Assembly: GCA_016742275.1 (NCBI GenBank)
Contig: JACVCD010000016.1
Coordinates: 53,070 to 117,069, forward strand
Direction of reading: 5' to 3'
DNA: 64,000 bases
From: Gemmatimonadaceae bacterium
GTDB taxonomy: Bacteria; Gemmatimonadota; Gemmatimonadetes; Gemmatimonadales; Gemmatimonadaceae
Within the stretch, counting starts at the first letter, position 1. Each line of letters starts with the position of its first letter. Below, in pieces: positions 44,697-53,285 of the stretch. The notes under the pieces are model-generated. The model was not told the DNA's origin and searched no databases. It saw nothing but the letters and a program-made list of their open reading frames with translations. The translations under genes and the position numbers were made by a program.

Positions 44697-45649
44697 TAGA
44701 CTTCCACTCCGAGCAGGCGACGCGCACGGCGCACGGCACCGCGCGCCGCATCGACTTCTTCATTACGCACCATAGCTCCTGGTACCGCGCTCTTGAGGCG
44801 CTGTTCGAGACGCTTGCGAACGAGCGAACCACGAGACAGCAGTCCGCCGGAGAATGCCACGGGAATTGCCGCACGCTCGTCCACAAAACAGCGACGAGCC
44901 AGCGTACGCACATGCAGCGCGAGTTCCTCGACGCAGAAGCTGATCAGCGCATTGGCGCGGAGATCACCAGTCGCTGCCACCTGCGCTACTACCGGCGCGA
45001 GTTGGGCGAATGTCCCTGGCGTCGCGTTAGCCGCCCAGGGGATCACATCCTCAAGCCGCTCCAGTTCGAGCGCCGTGAGCAAGGCACCCATGAGCGCGGT
45101 TTCCGGCTCGCGACCGTCCTGCGCAGCCGTCACGACGCTGAGCGCTTTGCGACCAAGCCATGCGGCGCTGCCTTCGTCGCCGACATTGGGACCCCAACCA
45201 CCACAGCGTTCCGTGCGGCCATCCGGCGCCTTGGAGAAAGCCACACTACCGGTACCAGCGATGAGTAGCACACCAGCCGAATCACCGAAGGCATCGTCCA
45301 TTGCGATGGTCGCGTCTGCTTGCACCGAGACATCGTCGGCGATGCGACGCTGCGCGAGTGCCGACCACAGCGCCTGCGCCGCCCGCTCCTGACCGGCGCC
45401 GGCCACACCAACGACACACACCGCCGGACGTGTTTCCGAGCGTTCTGCCGTGGCCAGGGCTTCGGCAATGAGCGCCTTGATCACATCAGCCGCCGCGCTC
45501 TCCTGTCCAGGCTTGAGCGCACTGGCTGCGCCTTCCACACGAGCAAGCACCGTGCCGTTGGCGTCGGCCAGCAACGCACGCGTACGGCTACCGCCGCCAT
45601 CGACACCCACAACCAGCGGAGTCGGGTCCAAAGGTCCTGCACTCATCAA
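44696..45649 (-). CDS. BadF/BadG-type sugar kinase (GlcNAc or MurNAc kinase-like)
   Basis: A 317-residue ATPase of the BadF/BadG/BcrA/BcrD family, which includes N-acetylglucosamine kinase and the MurNAc/GlcNAc kinase MurK. ATP-binding blocks are VGVDGGGSRTRALLADANG at the N-terminus and LLIAGTGSVAF with KAPDGRTERCGGWGPNVGDEGSAAWLG. Overlaps the transporter gene by 4 nt (ATGA) and the regulator by 1 nt. In context it would phosphorylate an imported GlcNAc-type amino sugar for the downstream deacetylase/deaminase. Confidence 0.85.
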   Translation of the reverse strand: MMSAGPLDPTPLVVGVDGGGSRTRALLADANGTVLARVEGAASALKPGQESAAADVIKALIAEALATAERSETRPAVCVVGVAGAGQERAAQALWSALAQRRIADDVSVQADATIAMDDAFGDSAGVLLIAGTGSVAFSKAPDGRTERCGGWGPNVGDEGSAAWLGRKALSVVTAAQDGREPETALMGALLTALELERLEDVIPWAANATPGTFAQLAPVVAQVAATGDLRANALISFCVEELALHVRTLARRCFVDERAAIPVAFSGGLLSRGSLVRKRLEQRLKSAVPGAMVRNEEVDAARGAVRRARRLLGVEV

Positions 45650-47175
45650 CGACTCCTCGATGACGCCGCCGCATCACGCGACGACGAAGGAACAAACGAC
45701 ATCAGCGCACCGGTGATGAAGGTGAGCGATGTCCCGATCAGTACATACCACGGCCACGCGATGGACGCGACGCCTCCCAACGTATTCTGCATCGCGGGGA
45801 AGGCCGCCGTGATCTGCTTGGCAAACACGATGAACGCCATGGCAAAGATGCCGACGCTCATGCCCGTAATGGCATCACGCTGCGTAGCGCGCGACCAGAA
45901 CAGGCCGAGAAAGAAGCCGCCGAGCAATCCGCCGTATGTGAAGGACGCAATGGACAACGCGATCACGACCACGGGAGTTCCCTGCGCCTTGAAGAGCAGG
46001 GCACCGAATGTGAGAGCAAGACCCCAGCCCAGAGCAAACAACTTGCCAACGCGTAACGTGCGTGGATCATCCGGCGCCCGCTTGGTGATGGGCAGATAGA
46101 TGTCGTGCGTGGTCGCGGCAGCCAGTGCGTTGATCGTGCCCGAGTGCGTACTCATGGTAGCCGCTACGATTGCAGCGACGATCAACCCGATGAGTCCGTG
46201 TGGCATGTACTCGATGATGTACGTCGGGAAGATCTGGTCCGCAGCCGCAAAGGGACGACCCTCATACAGCACCCACAGACCGAGTCCGACCATCAGGAAA
46301 AGGGTGAACTGCACGAACACCACGAATCCGCTGCCGATCAGCGCACGACGCGCCTCTGACAGATTCTTGCTCGACAGCAGGCGCTGCACGATCAACTGAT
46401 CCGCACCATGGCTGGCCATGGCGAGGAAGGCACCACCAATCAGGCCGGCAAACATCGTGTGCGGCTGATCAAAGCCGGTATACCAGTTGATGGCCTGCAG
46501 TTTGTCCGAAGCGCCGGCCTGAGACAGAATGCCACTCCAGCCACCTTCCACGGCCTTGCCAATAAGCACGATGGCTGAGATACCGCCAATCACATACACG
46601 CTGGCCTGCACGAGCTCGGTCCACACCACCGCCTTCATGCCGCCGCGATATGTGTAGAGAACCGTGAGCAGCCCCAGTACGAGAATCGAAACGGGCATCG
46701 CATATCGTTCCGGCAACGCGGGGCCGATGATGAGCGCAACGGGAATTGCGGTCGCAAATACGCGCACGGCGTCAGCCAATGCGCGTGTTGCCATGAACAC
46801 GATGCTTGTAAACCGGCGAGTGCCCAGACCAAAACGTCGCTCGAGCAATGCATATGCTGTGACCAGCTGCCCATCGAAGTAGCGTGGCAACAGCGTGTAG
46901 CTGACCACGATACGCCCAATGATGTAACCGGCGACCACCTGCAGGAATCCGAGATTGCCCGTGTAAGCCAGTCCCGGAATGCTGATGAAGGTGAGTGCCG
47001 ATGTCTCACTGGCAACAATCGAGAACAGCACCGCCCACCACGGAATTGACCGCTCGGCCACGAAATACTCCGTGGCGGTTTTTTGCGATCGACCAATCCA
47101 CATGCCAAGCGCGGTGGTGCCGCCGAGATACAACAGCAGCACCACGAGATCGATGAGATTGAAGCGGCCGGTCAT
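45646..47175 (-). CDS. Sodium:solute symporter (SSS family)
   Basis: A 509-residue polytopic membrane transporter of the SSS family with about 13 helices. Family-typical elements include YFVAERSIPWWAVLFSIVASETSALTFISIPGLAYTGN, and the helix-8 region VAAIVAATMSTHSGTINALAAATTHDIY. Sodium-driven import of a sugar, amino sugar or wall-derived compound is likely. It overlaps the sugar kinase gene and follows the NagB-PIG-L gene by 12 bases in one transcription unit. Confidence 0.9.
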   Translation of the reverse strand: MTGRFNLIDLVVLLLYLGGTTALGMWIGRSQKTATEYFVAERSIPWWAVLFSIVASETSALTFISIPGLAYTGNLGFLQVVAGYIIGRIVVSYTLLPRYFDGQLVTAYALLERRFGLGTRRFTSIVFMATRALADAVRVFATAIPVALIIGPALPERYAMPVSILVLGLLTVLYTYRGGMKAVVWTELVQASVYVIGGISAIVLIGKAVEGGWSGILSQAGASDKLQAINWYTGFDQPHTMFAGLIGGAFLAMASHGADQLIVQRLLSSKNLSEARRALIGSGFVVFVQFTLFLMVGLGLWVLYEGRPFAAADQIFPTYIIEYMPHGLIGLIVAAIVAATMSTHSGTINALAAATTHDIYLPITKRAPDDPRTLRVGKLFALGWGLALTFGALLFKAQGTPVVVIALSIASFTYGGLLGGFFLGLFWSRATQRDAITGMSVGIFAMAFIVFAKQITAAFPAMQNTLGGVASIAWPWYVLIGTSLTFITGALMSFVPSSSRDAAASSRSR

Positions 47176-47187
47176 GCCGCACCCCAG

Positions 47188-49152
47188 TTACGCGATGACA
47201 TAGGCCTCCATCGCGAAGTACTCCGCGAGCCCGAGTCGGTCGAGTTGCGATGCGGTAGTCTTGTTGCGCTGTTCGACACGCTGCCAGAACTCGCGTTCAT
47301 CCTGACCAGGGAAGGGTGCCGAGTCCTTCTGCGATTGGTGCTTGAAGATCGCCTGGATCTTGATCGTGAGCTCTTCCTGCGACAGTGGCACCAACACGGT
47401 GGCTTCCGTAATGGGCCACTCCTGCCAGGCACCGCGATACAGCCAGATCTCCGGACGCTTGGCGGCGAGTTCACCGACGTACACTTCAGAAACGGCCTTG
47501 TCGATCGCTTCCTTGCACATCCGGTGCGTGCCGTGTGGATCGGACAAGTCGCCGGCCACGAAAATCAGGTCCGGCATCTGCTCACGCAGCAGCTCAGCGA
47601 CGATCGCTACGTCGGCTGGGCCGATGGGATCCTTGCGCACCTTGCCCGTCTGATAGAAGGGCAGGTTGAGGAATCGCGCATTGGCCTTGGTGAGACCCAT
47701 GACTTCGATACCACTTACCGCTTCCGATTCACGGATGATGCGCTTGAGATCCTGCACCTCGGGAATGTCGACTTCACCGGGATGCTTCCGCTGCAGGAAG
47801 TTGTGTACCGTGTCCGCCAGCTGCGACACCGTGGAATTGGATCCGAGGCGCTCCGCATTCAGGCGCACCTGGAAATCCATGTAGCGGCGCACATCATGAT
47901 CGAACACGGCAATGTTGCCGCTGGTCATGTATGCGACGGTCATGTCGTTGCCGTTCTCCACGAACTTGCGGAGAATGCCGCCCATCGAGATCACATCATC
48001 GTCGGGGTGCGGCGAGAAGCAGATGGTCTTGAGGCCACGCGGCAGCTTGCTCTTGCCGCGAATCTTGGCACCAAGAATGTTGAACACGAGACCGTTCACC
48101 GCACCTGGTGAACCATGTGTGGCGACGAGTGACGTAAGATTGTTTTCGGCGTAGTCGTGCTGCGTCAGTTTGAGAATGGCCTTGCCGCACTTGGCCGCGA
48201 GCCACGTTGCGGCACGCACCATCAAACCTTCATCCCACATGACTTCATCGATGAGCCATGGTGTGGCGACGCGAGTGAGTTCGACGCTCGCCGAATCATC
48301 CACATAGAACGTGGTGTTCGAATGGCGCTGCAGGAATGTGGCGGCTACGGCGCGATCGATCTCACCTTCCACCGAACGGCGCACGATACCGGCCTTGTGT
48401 TCACCGGTCGCGAGAATGGCAATCTCACGCGCACCCATGATCGTCGCGATGCCCATTGTGATGGCTTCGCGTGGCACATTGTCTTCGCCGAAGAAATCCG
48501 CGGCGGCATCGCGACGCGTGATGCTATCGAGGTGCACGAGACGCGTGCGGCTGTTCTCGCCGGAGCCCGGTTCATTGAAACCGATATGGCCCGTCTTGCC
48601 GATACCGAGCAGCTGAAAGTCGATGCCGCCGGCAGCAACGATCGCCGCTTCGTACGCCTGACACGCCGCGTCCACATCTGCGCGTGCCAGCGCACCGTCG
48701 GGGATGTGCACGTTAGCTGGATCGATGTCCACGTGAGAGAAAAGATTCTCCCACATGAATCGATGATACGAATGAATGCTGTCCGCCTGCATCGGGTAGT
48801 ACTCGTCGAGATTGAACGAGACGACGTGGCGGAACGACAATCCCTCCTCACGATGCATGCGGATCAATTCGCGATACACACCGATGGGCGTGGAGCCGGT
48901 GGCAAGACCGAGCACTACACGCTCACCAGTTGCCGCCCGTGCACGGATCAGTGCCGCGATGCGCCCGGCCACGACGCGCGCCATCGCACCGTGTTCATCG
49001 ATGATGATGGTCGGAATGCGTTCACGAATGGTGCCGACGACACCTGCATGCACAAACGGCGAGCCGCTAACGCGCACAGGCCCGGCACTCGAATCGAGTG
49101 CACGGGCCTGCGTCACATCAGGGGCCGCCGGGGATCCGGAGGCCAGAGACAT
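47188..49152 (-). CDS. Glucosamine-6-phosphate deaminase fused to a PIG-L/LmbE deacetylase
   Basis: A 654-residue fusion. Residues about 25-275 match NagB glucosamine-6-phosphate deaminase: VLGLATGSTPIGVYRELI, VSFNLDEYYPM (catalytic Asp), LGIGKTGHIGFNEPGS. From about residue 375 there is a PIG-L/LmbE-type zinc deacetylase with the metal motif HPDDD (FSPHPDDDVI) and DPHGTHRM. So one polypeptide could convert N-acetylglucosamine-6-phosphate to glucosamine-6-phosphate and then to fructose-6-phosphate and ammonia. The ATG at 49152 is chosen; a TTG at 49212 would extend into the terminator hairpin of the upstream gene. It heads the salvage operon. Confidence 0.9.
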   Translation of the reverse strand: MSLASGSPAAPDVTQARALDSSAGPVRVSGSPFVHAGVVGTIRERIPTIIIDEHGAMARVVAGRIAALIRARAATGERVVLGLATGSTPIGVYRELIRMHREEGLSFRHVVSFNLDEYYPMQADSIHSYHRFMWENLFSHVDIDPANVHIPDGALARADVDAACQAYEAAIVAAGGIDFQLLGIGKTGHIGFNEPGSGENSRTRLVHLDSITRRDAAADFFGEDNVPREAITMGIATIMGAREIAILATGEHKAGIVRRSVEGEIDRAVAATFLQRHSNTTFYVDDSASVELTRVATPWLIDEVMWDEGLMVRAATWLAAKCGKAILKLTQHDYAENNLTSLVATHGSPGAVNGLVFNILGAKIRGKSKLPRGLKTICFSPHPDDDVISMGGILRKFVENGNDMTVAYMTSGNIAVFDHDVRRYMDFQVRLNAERLGSNSTVSQLADTVHNFLQRKHPGEVDIPEVQDLKRIIRESEAVSGIEVMGLTKANARFLNLPFYQTGKVRKDPIGPADVAIVAELLREQMPDLIFVAGDLSDPHGTHRMCKEAIDKAVSEVYVGELAAKRPEIWLYRGAWQEWPITEATVLVPLSQEELTIKIQAIFKHQSQKDSAPFPGQDEREFWQRVEQRNKTTASQLDRLGLAEYFAMEAYVIA

Positions 49153-49178
49153 GGATACGGGGAAGGTGGGAAAGAACG

Positions 49179-49200
49179 CCCGCGCGACGGATCGCGCGGG
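49179..49200 (-). terminator. Hairpin between the ErpA-type gene and the NagB-PIG-L gene
   Basis: Arms CCCGCGCGA (49179-49187) and TCGCGCGGG (49192-49200) are reverse complements (9 bp) with a CGGA loop. On the minus strand it is followed by CGTTCTTTCCC. It sits 13 bases after the ErpA-type stop, so it probably ends that transcript. Confidence 0.7.
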
Positions 49201-49212
49201 AGGTCGTGACAA

Positions 49213-49569
49213 TCAGGCCGAGAACGAGCTGCCGCAGCCGCAGCCGCCGGTGCTGTTCGGATTCTTGAAGGTGAAACCAGAGCCCTGCATGGACGACACG
49301 TAGTCGATCACCGTGCCACCCAGATACTGAGCCGAGAACGGATCGACGAAGATCTTGATGCCTTCCACGTCGAGCGTGAAGTCGTCGTCCGCCGCCTTGT
49401 CTTCGATGACAAGACCGTACTTGAAGCCGCTGCACCCGCCCGGCATCACCGAAACACGCAAGCCGCCGACGTCCGGCGTTACGCCCTCGGCTTCCATGAA
49501 CTTGCGCACTTCGCCCGCGGCCACGGGAGAAAGAACTACCATGACGTCGGGCGTCTGCATCGTGCTCAT
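49213..49569 (-). CDS. erpA: ErpA/IscA/HesB-type iron-sulfur carrier
   Basis: A 118-residue A-type carrier that hands Fe-S clusters to target enzymes. The three Cys ligands are in place: one in PGGCSGFKYGL and two in GGCGCGSSFSA at the C-terminus. The start ATG 49569 has GGAGG 6 bases ahead. Not functionally tied to the salvage genes as far as I can see; it is a general assembly factor. Confidence 0.93.
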   Translation of the reverse strand: MSTMQTPDVMVVLSPVAAGEVRKFMEAEGVTPDVGGLRVSVMPGGCSGFKYGLVIEDKAADDDFTLDVEGIKIFVDPFSAQYLGGTVIDYVSSMQGSGFTFKNPNSTGGCGCGSSFSA

Positions 49570-49782
49570 GCTTGTCCTCCAGAGCGGCCGGCCAGTCTGC
49601 CGGCCCGAATGACCGCATCGCGCCGCCCGCGCCGCCCTCGCGGACACGGCGGGCAATGTCGTGTCGAGCTTCCTGAAAATTAGCGAGTGTAACACTCCCC
49701 TTGCAAGAAACCCCGGTGGGTGCCCCGGGATCCGGGACCGCGCCATTGGGTGCGCAGGGCAAGGCCGCCTCGGAACGGTCGG

Positions 49783-51087
49783 TCAACGCCCGCCCGGTGC
49801 AGTTGCGGTGCCAACCGGGCTCATGGCCTGCACCACGGCATCCGCCAGCGCGGTTCGCACAGCACCAATTCCACGGCTTTCGCGCGTGGGGTTCACCCGG
49901 TTCGTGAGCAACAGGACAAACAGACGACGCTGTGGGTCCATCCAGATCGACGTGCCCGTGAACCCGGTGTGGCCAAACGCAACCGGAGACAGAAGCCGGC
50001 CTGCGCTGTTGCCGCCGGTCGGGGTTTCCCAGCCGAGTGCACGCCGCGATACCGTGGTGTCCTGCACGCGAATGAAGGTGGCGACGGTGGCCGAATCGAA
50101 TACGCGCACCCCATCGAGCTGGCCGTAGTTCAGATACATGCGGGCAAATCGCACCAGATCCTGCCCAGTCGAGAAGAGGCCGGCGTGCCCGGAAATTCCT
50201 CCGAGGCGAAACGCGTTTTCGTCATGTACCTCACCCCGCAAATGCCGCTGACGCCAGGGGTCCTTCTCGGTGGGAGCAATACGCGCACGCCAGCTCGCAG
50301 GCGGCAGGAAACGCGTCTCTGTCATCCGGAGTGGTCCAAAGACCTGTTGTGTTTCGAAGTCCGCCAACGGCTGACCGGAGACCCGTTCGACCAGTTGGCC
50401 GAGCAGGATGAAGCCGAGGTCGCTGTAGAGGAATCGCACACCGGGTACGGTGTCGGGCGAGGTCGCGAACAGCTGCGTCAGCGCCTCATCGCGAGTGGCG
50501 GCTTCCTTGTACAGCGCACGCCACGCGGGAAGTCCTGCCGCGTGAGCCAGCAACTGGCGCACTGTCACACGGTCGGCGCCTTTGGCTTTCCACTCGGGCA
50601 GGTAACGCACCACGGGTGCCTCGAGTGAGACTTTGCCCTCGCCCACCAGCTTGATCATGGCGCTGGTGGTCCCGATCACCTTGGTCAGCGACGCCAGATC
50701 CCATACTGTGGACGCGCTGGGACGGGTGGCGTCGGCACTGTCGAGCTGGCCTGCGCCGTAGGTGGCGATCAGACCGTCAGGCGTGCCTACAGCCGCCCAG
50801 GCGCCAGGAAACGCCCCCGATCGGACCCCGGCATCAAGTACGGAGCGCACGCTGTCAGCGACAGCCCGCATGGTCCGGTCCGCTATCCGAGCGGCGGGTG
50901 CCCCAACGGAAGCGCCAGCCGCCGTTCCCGCTGCGGCCGTTCCCGCTAAAGCAGAGGCCGCATCAGCACCGGTTCTGGCGGACGCGGCCGTACCACCCGC
51001 ACAACCAGCGAGCAGAGCCGCCAGCGCAACGGGGCGGAGCCGCAGGACGGATGTCCGCGCGAAGCTTAAGTTGGACGTCGGCGGCAT
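49783..51087 (-). CDS. Beta-lactamase-fold serine hydrolase lipoprotein (AmiE-like)
   Basis: A 434-residue lipoprotein (lipobox LAGC near residue 28 after MPPTSNLSFARTSVLRLRPVAL) with a class C beta-lactamase/esterase fold. The catalytic Ser-x-x-Lys is in WDLASLTKVIGTT and the Tyr-x-x motif is YSDLGFILLGQLV. Similar proteins include the Bacillus AmiE/YbbE N-acetylmuramoyl-L-alanine amidase, whose gene is adjacent to namZ. Here too it is divergent from a NamZ-type gene, so amidase action on wall muropeptides is the best guess. Esterase or penicillin-binding activity cannot be excluded. Confidence 0.8.
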   Translation of the reverse strand: MPPTSNLSFARTSVLRLRPVALAALLAGCAGGTAASARTGADAASALAGTAAAGTAAGASVGAPAARIADRTMRAVADSVRSVLDAGVRSGAFPGAWAAVGTPDGLIATYGAGQLDSADATRPSASTVWDLASLTKVIGTTSAMIKLVGEGKVSLEAPVVRYLPEWKAKGADRVTVRQLLAHAAGLPAWRALYKEAATRDEALTQLFATSPDTVPGVRFLYSDLGFILLGQLVERVSGQPLADFETQQVFGPLRMTETRFLPPASWRARIAPTEKDPWRQRHLRGEVHDENAFRLGGISGHAGLFSTGQDLVRFARMYLNYGQLDGVRVFDSATVATFIRVQDTTVSRRALGWETPTGGNSAGRLLSPVAFGHTGFTGTSIWMDPQRRLFVLLLTNRVNPTRESRGIGAVRTALADAVVQAMSPVGTATAPGGR

Positions 51088-51207
51088 CGGTGGGGTAGGA
51101 CGGAACAGACGCAGCAGGTGGGGCGACGCGCAGTTCATGGGTTGAATCGGGCAGGACGAGCTGGCGCCATCTGGGGCGACGGCACCGCCATTCTCAGGAG
51201 AACACAA

Positions 51208-52539
51208 GTGAAGGCGATCAGGACGGCAATCGCACTGGCGACCACGATGCTCCTCGTCGCGTGCGCCCGCAATGGGCCGCCGAGAGGCAATATCGACGAT
51301 GATCCCGATGGCGGTCCGGCATGGGGACGTAACGTGGACCGCAAGGTGCGCCCCGGTATCACCGTGTTGCTGGACGATAGCATCAAGCTCGTCGCCGGCA
51401 AGCGGGTGGCGCTGATTACCAACCAGACGGGAGTCGACGAGCGCAGCCGCCGATCAGTGGATCTGCTGTTCAACGATTCGCGTGCGCAGCGGGCTGGAGT
51501 CAAGCTCGTCAAGCTCTTCGCGCCGGAGCATGGAGCGCTGGGTACGCTCGACCGCGAAGGACTGAGCGATGAGAAGGACGAGAAGACCGGGCTGAGCGTG
51601 TACTCGCTCTACCAGCGGCATACCATGGCCCCGCCCGACAGCCTGCTGCAGGACGTGGATGTGCTGGTGGTGGATTTGCAGGACATTGGGACTCGAACCT
51701 GGACGTACGTGGGTGTGGTGCTCTACGCCATGCAGGCCGGCGAGCGGCGTGGCATTCCCGTGGTGGTGCTCGATCGCCCGAACCCGCTCTCAGGTGCCTT
51801 CACCGAGGGGGCGCTGCTCGATAGCACACTCGCGGATGCATCGTATCCGACGCCGACGGGAAAGACCAATGGCTTTGCGCTGTATCCAGTGCCGCTCCGC
51901 CATGGTCTGACAATGGGTGAGATGGCGCGACTTTTTCAGGCGCAGTTCAAGATGAATTCGCGTCTGACGGTGGTACCCATGCGCAATTGGCGACGCGGTA
52001 TGTGGTTCGATCAGACGGATCTGCCCTGGATTCGTCCTTCACCCAACATGCCGAACATCATGAGCGCGCTGCTGTATCCAGCACTCGTGCCATTCGAGTC
52101 GAGCAATGTGTCGGTCGGACGCGGCACCAGTGAGCCATTCCAGCGCTTTGGTGCCCCCTGGCTGCGGGCGGACAGCGTGGCCCGCTTGCTCGAAGACCTT
52201 TCGCTTACCGGGGTGCGATTTCGCGCCGAGCGATTCACTCCCGACAAGCCCGGCGACAACAAGTACGCCGGTCGCACGATTGGTGGTATTCGCATCGAAG
52301 TCCAGGACCGCGAGCGGGTGCAGCCGGCCCGTATCGGTGCGGCCATTCTGTGGGCGCTGTCCCGAGTGCACGGGGACTCACTCAAGTTGACCATTCCCGG
52401 TTTTGACATGCGCATGGGATCGGCGCGTATGCGGGAAGCTCTGGTCGGCGGTGCGGACCCGGACGCGGTGCTGGACCGTCTCCTGCCGGACGTCATTGCG
52501 TTCGAGAAGGATGTGCGCCGTTTCCATCTCTACCGTTGA
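51208..52539 (+). CDS. NamZ-type exo-beta-N-acetylmuramidase (DUF1343), lipoprotein
   Basis: A 443-residue lipoprotein (lipobox LVAC after VKAIRTAIALATTMLL) of the DUF1343 family, which includes Bacillus NamZ. NamZ removes terminal MurNAc residues from peptidoglycan fragments. Conserved regions are KRVALITNQTGVD, LFAPEHGALG, VLVVDLQDIGTRTWTYVG, LDRPNPLSG and WIRPSPNMP. GTG 51208 is preferred because AGGAG lies 7 bases ahead; an earlier in-frame ATG would remove the signal peptide. It is divergent from the AmiE-like gene, with 120 bases between the two starts. Confidence 0.9.
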   Translation: MKAIRTAIALATTMLLVACARNGPPRGNIDDDPDGGPAWGRNVDRKVRPGITVLLDDSIKLVAGKRVALITNQTGVDERSRRSVDLLFNDSRAQRAGVKLVKLFAPEHGALGTLDREGLSDEKDEKTGLSVYSLYQRHTMAPPDSLLQDVDVLVVDLQDIGTRTWTYVGVVLYAMQAGERRGIPVVVLDRPNPLSGAFTEGALLDSTLADASYPTPTGKTNGFALYPVPLRHGLTMGEMARLFQAQFKMNSRLTVVPMRNWRRGMWFDQTDLPWIRPSPNMPNIMSALLYPALVPFESSNVSVGRGTSEPFQRFGAPWLRADSVARLLEDLSLTGVRFRAERFTPDKPGDNKYAGRTIGGIRIEVQDRERVQPARIGAAILWALSRVHGDSLKLTIPGFDMRMGSARMREALVGGADPDAVLDRLLPDVIAFEKDVRRFHLYR

Positions 52540-52599
52540 TCGACGGGCGCCCCTAGCTTTCTCCGGCTAGTCCCGAACCCGACTGTATCGGGACGGGAC

Positions 52600-52616
52600 G
52601 GCCGGACTGTCCGGCC
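52600..52616 (+). other. Short GC hairpin between namZ-type and phosphatidyltransferase genes
   Basis: Arms GGCCGGA (52600-52606) and TCCGGCC (52610-52616) pair over 7 bp with a 3-nt loop. It is not followed by a T run, so it may be an attenuator or without function. Confidence 0.35.
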
Positions 52617-52635
52617 CCGATCCGTCAACGCCGTC

Positions 52636-53280
52636 GTGATGCAATCACTCTGGAGCGCCATCGTCAAAGGGTATCTGGCCGTCATCGCCCCCGTGGCGGA
52701 CTGGCTGGTCGCCAAGCGTGTGCGCCCCAACACCATCACGACGATTGGCACGCTGTGCACGTTGATAGCGGCGGTGATCTTTGCCACGGGCCACATTCGT
52801 ACGGGCGGTTGGTTTTTGGGTATCACCGCGCTGTTCGATGTGCTTGATGGTACAGTGGCCCGACGCACCGGTACCACATCGACATTCGGTGCCTTCTACG
52901 ACTCCACGCTTGATCGGGTCGCAGATGGTTTTTTGCTGGGTGGATTGGTGGTGTTTTATGCCACGCATCCACGACACATGAATGACGGCATGGTCATCGT
53001 GACCGTGCTGGCGCTCATCGCCACGTTTCTCACGTCGTATACCAATGCGCGTGCTGAAGGCCTCGGCTTCTCAGCGCGCGTGGGCGTGTTGCAACGTCCT
53101 GAGCGCATCACCTTGCTGTCTGCACCGCAGGCCTTCTTCGGTCTTGCGCTCGATGGCTGGGTGTTGGGCAGTATCGTCACGCTGCTGATGGTGACCGCCT
53201 GGATCACCTTCTTTCAGCGTATGGCGTACGTCCATCGCATTACCACGGCTGCTCCGCCCTCTACCACTCCTGGAGAATAA
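52636..53280 (+). CDS. CDP-alcohol phosphatidyltransferase (possible phosphatidylinositol synthase)
   Basis: A 214-residue integral membrane enzyme that transfers a phosphatidyl group from CDP-diacylglycerol to an alcohol. The family signature is present in ALFDVLDGTVARRTGT, with STFGAFYDSTLDRVADG supplying the conserved Gly and two Asp residues (D-x2-D-G-x2-A-R then G-x3-D-x3-D). About five or six membrane helices are expected. It ends 5 bases before inositol-3-phosphate synthase, which suggests that the acceptor is inositol (phosphate) rather than glycerol-phosphate; a general phosphatidylglycerophosphate synthase role is the alternative. Confidence 0.85.
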   Translation: MMQSLWSAIVKGYLAVIAPVADWLVAKRVRPNTITTIGTLCTLIAAVIFATGHIRTGGWFLGITALFDVLDGTVARRTGTTSTFGAFYDSTLDRVADGFLLGGLVVFYATHPRHMNDGMVIVTVLALIATFLTSYTNARAEGLGFSARVGVLQRPERITLLSAPQAFFGLALDGWVLGSIVTLLMVTAWITFFQRMAYVHRITTAAPPSTTPGE

Positions 53281-53285
53281 ACGCA

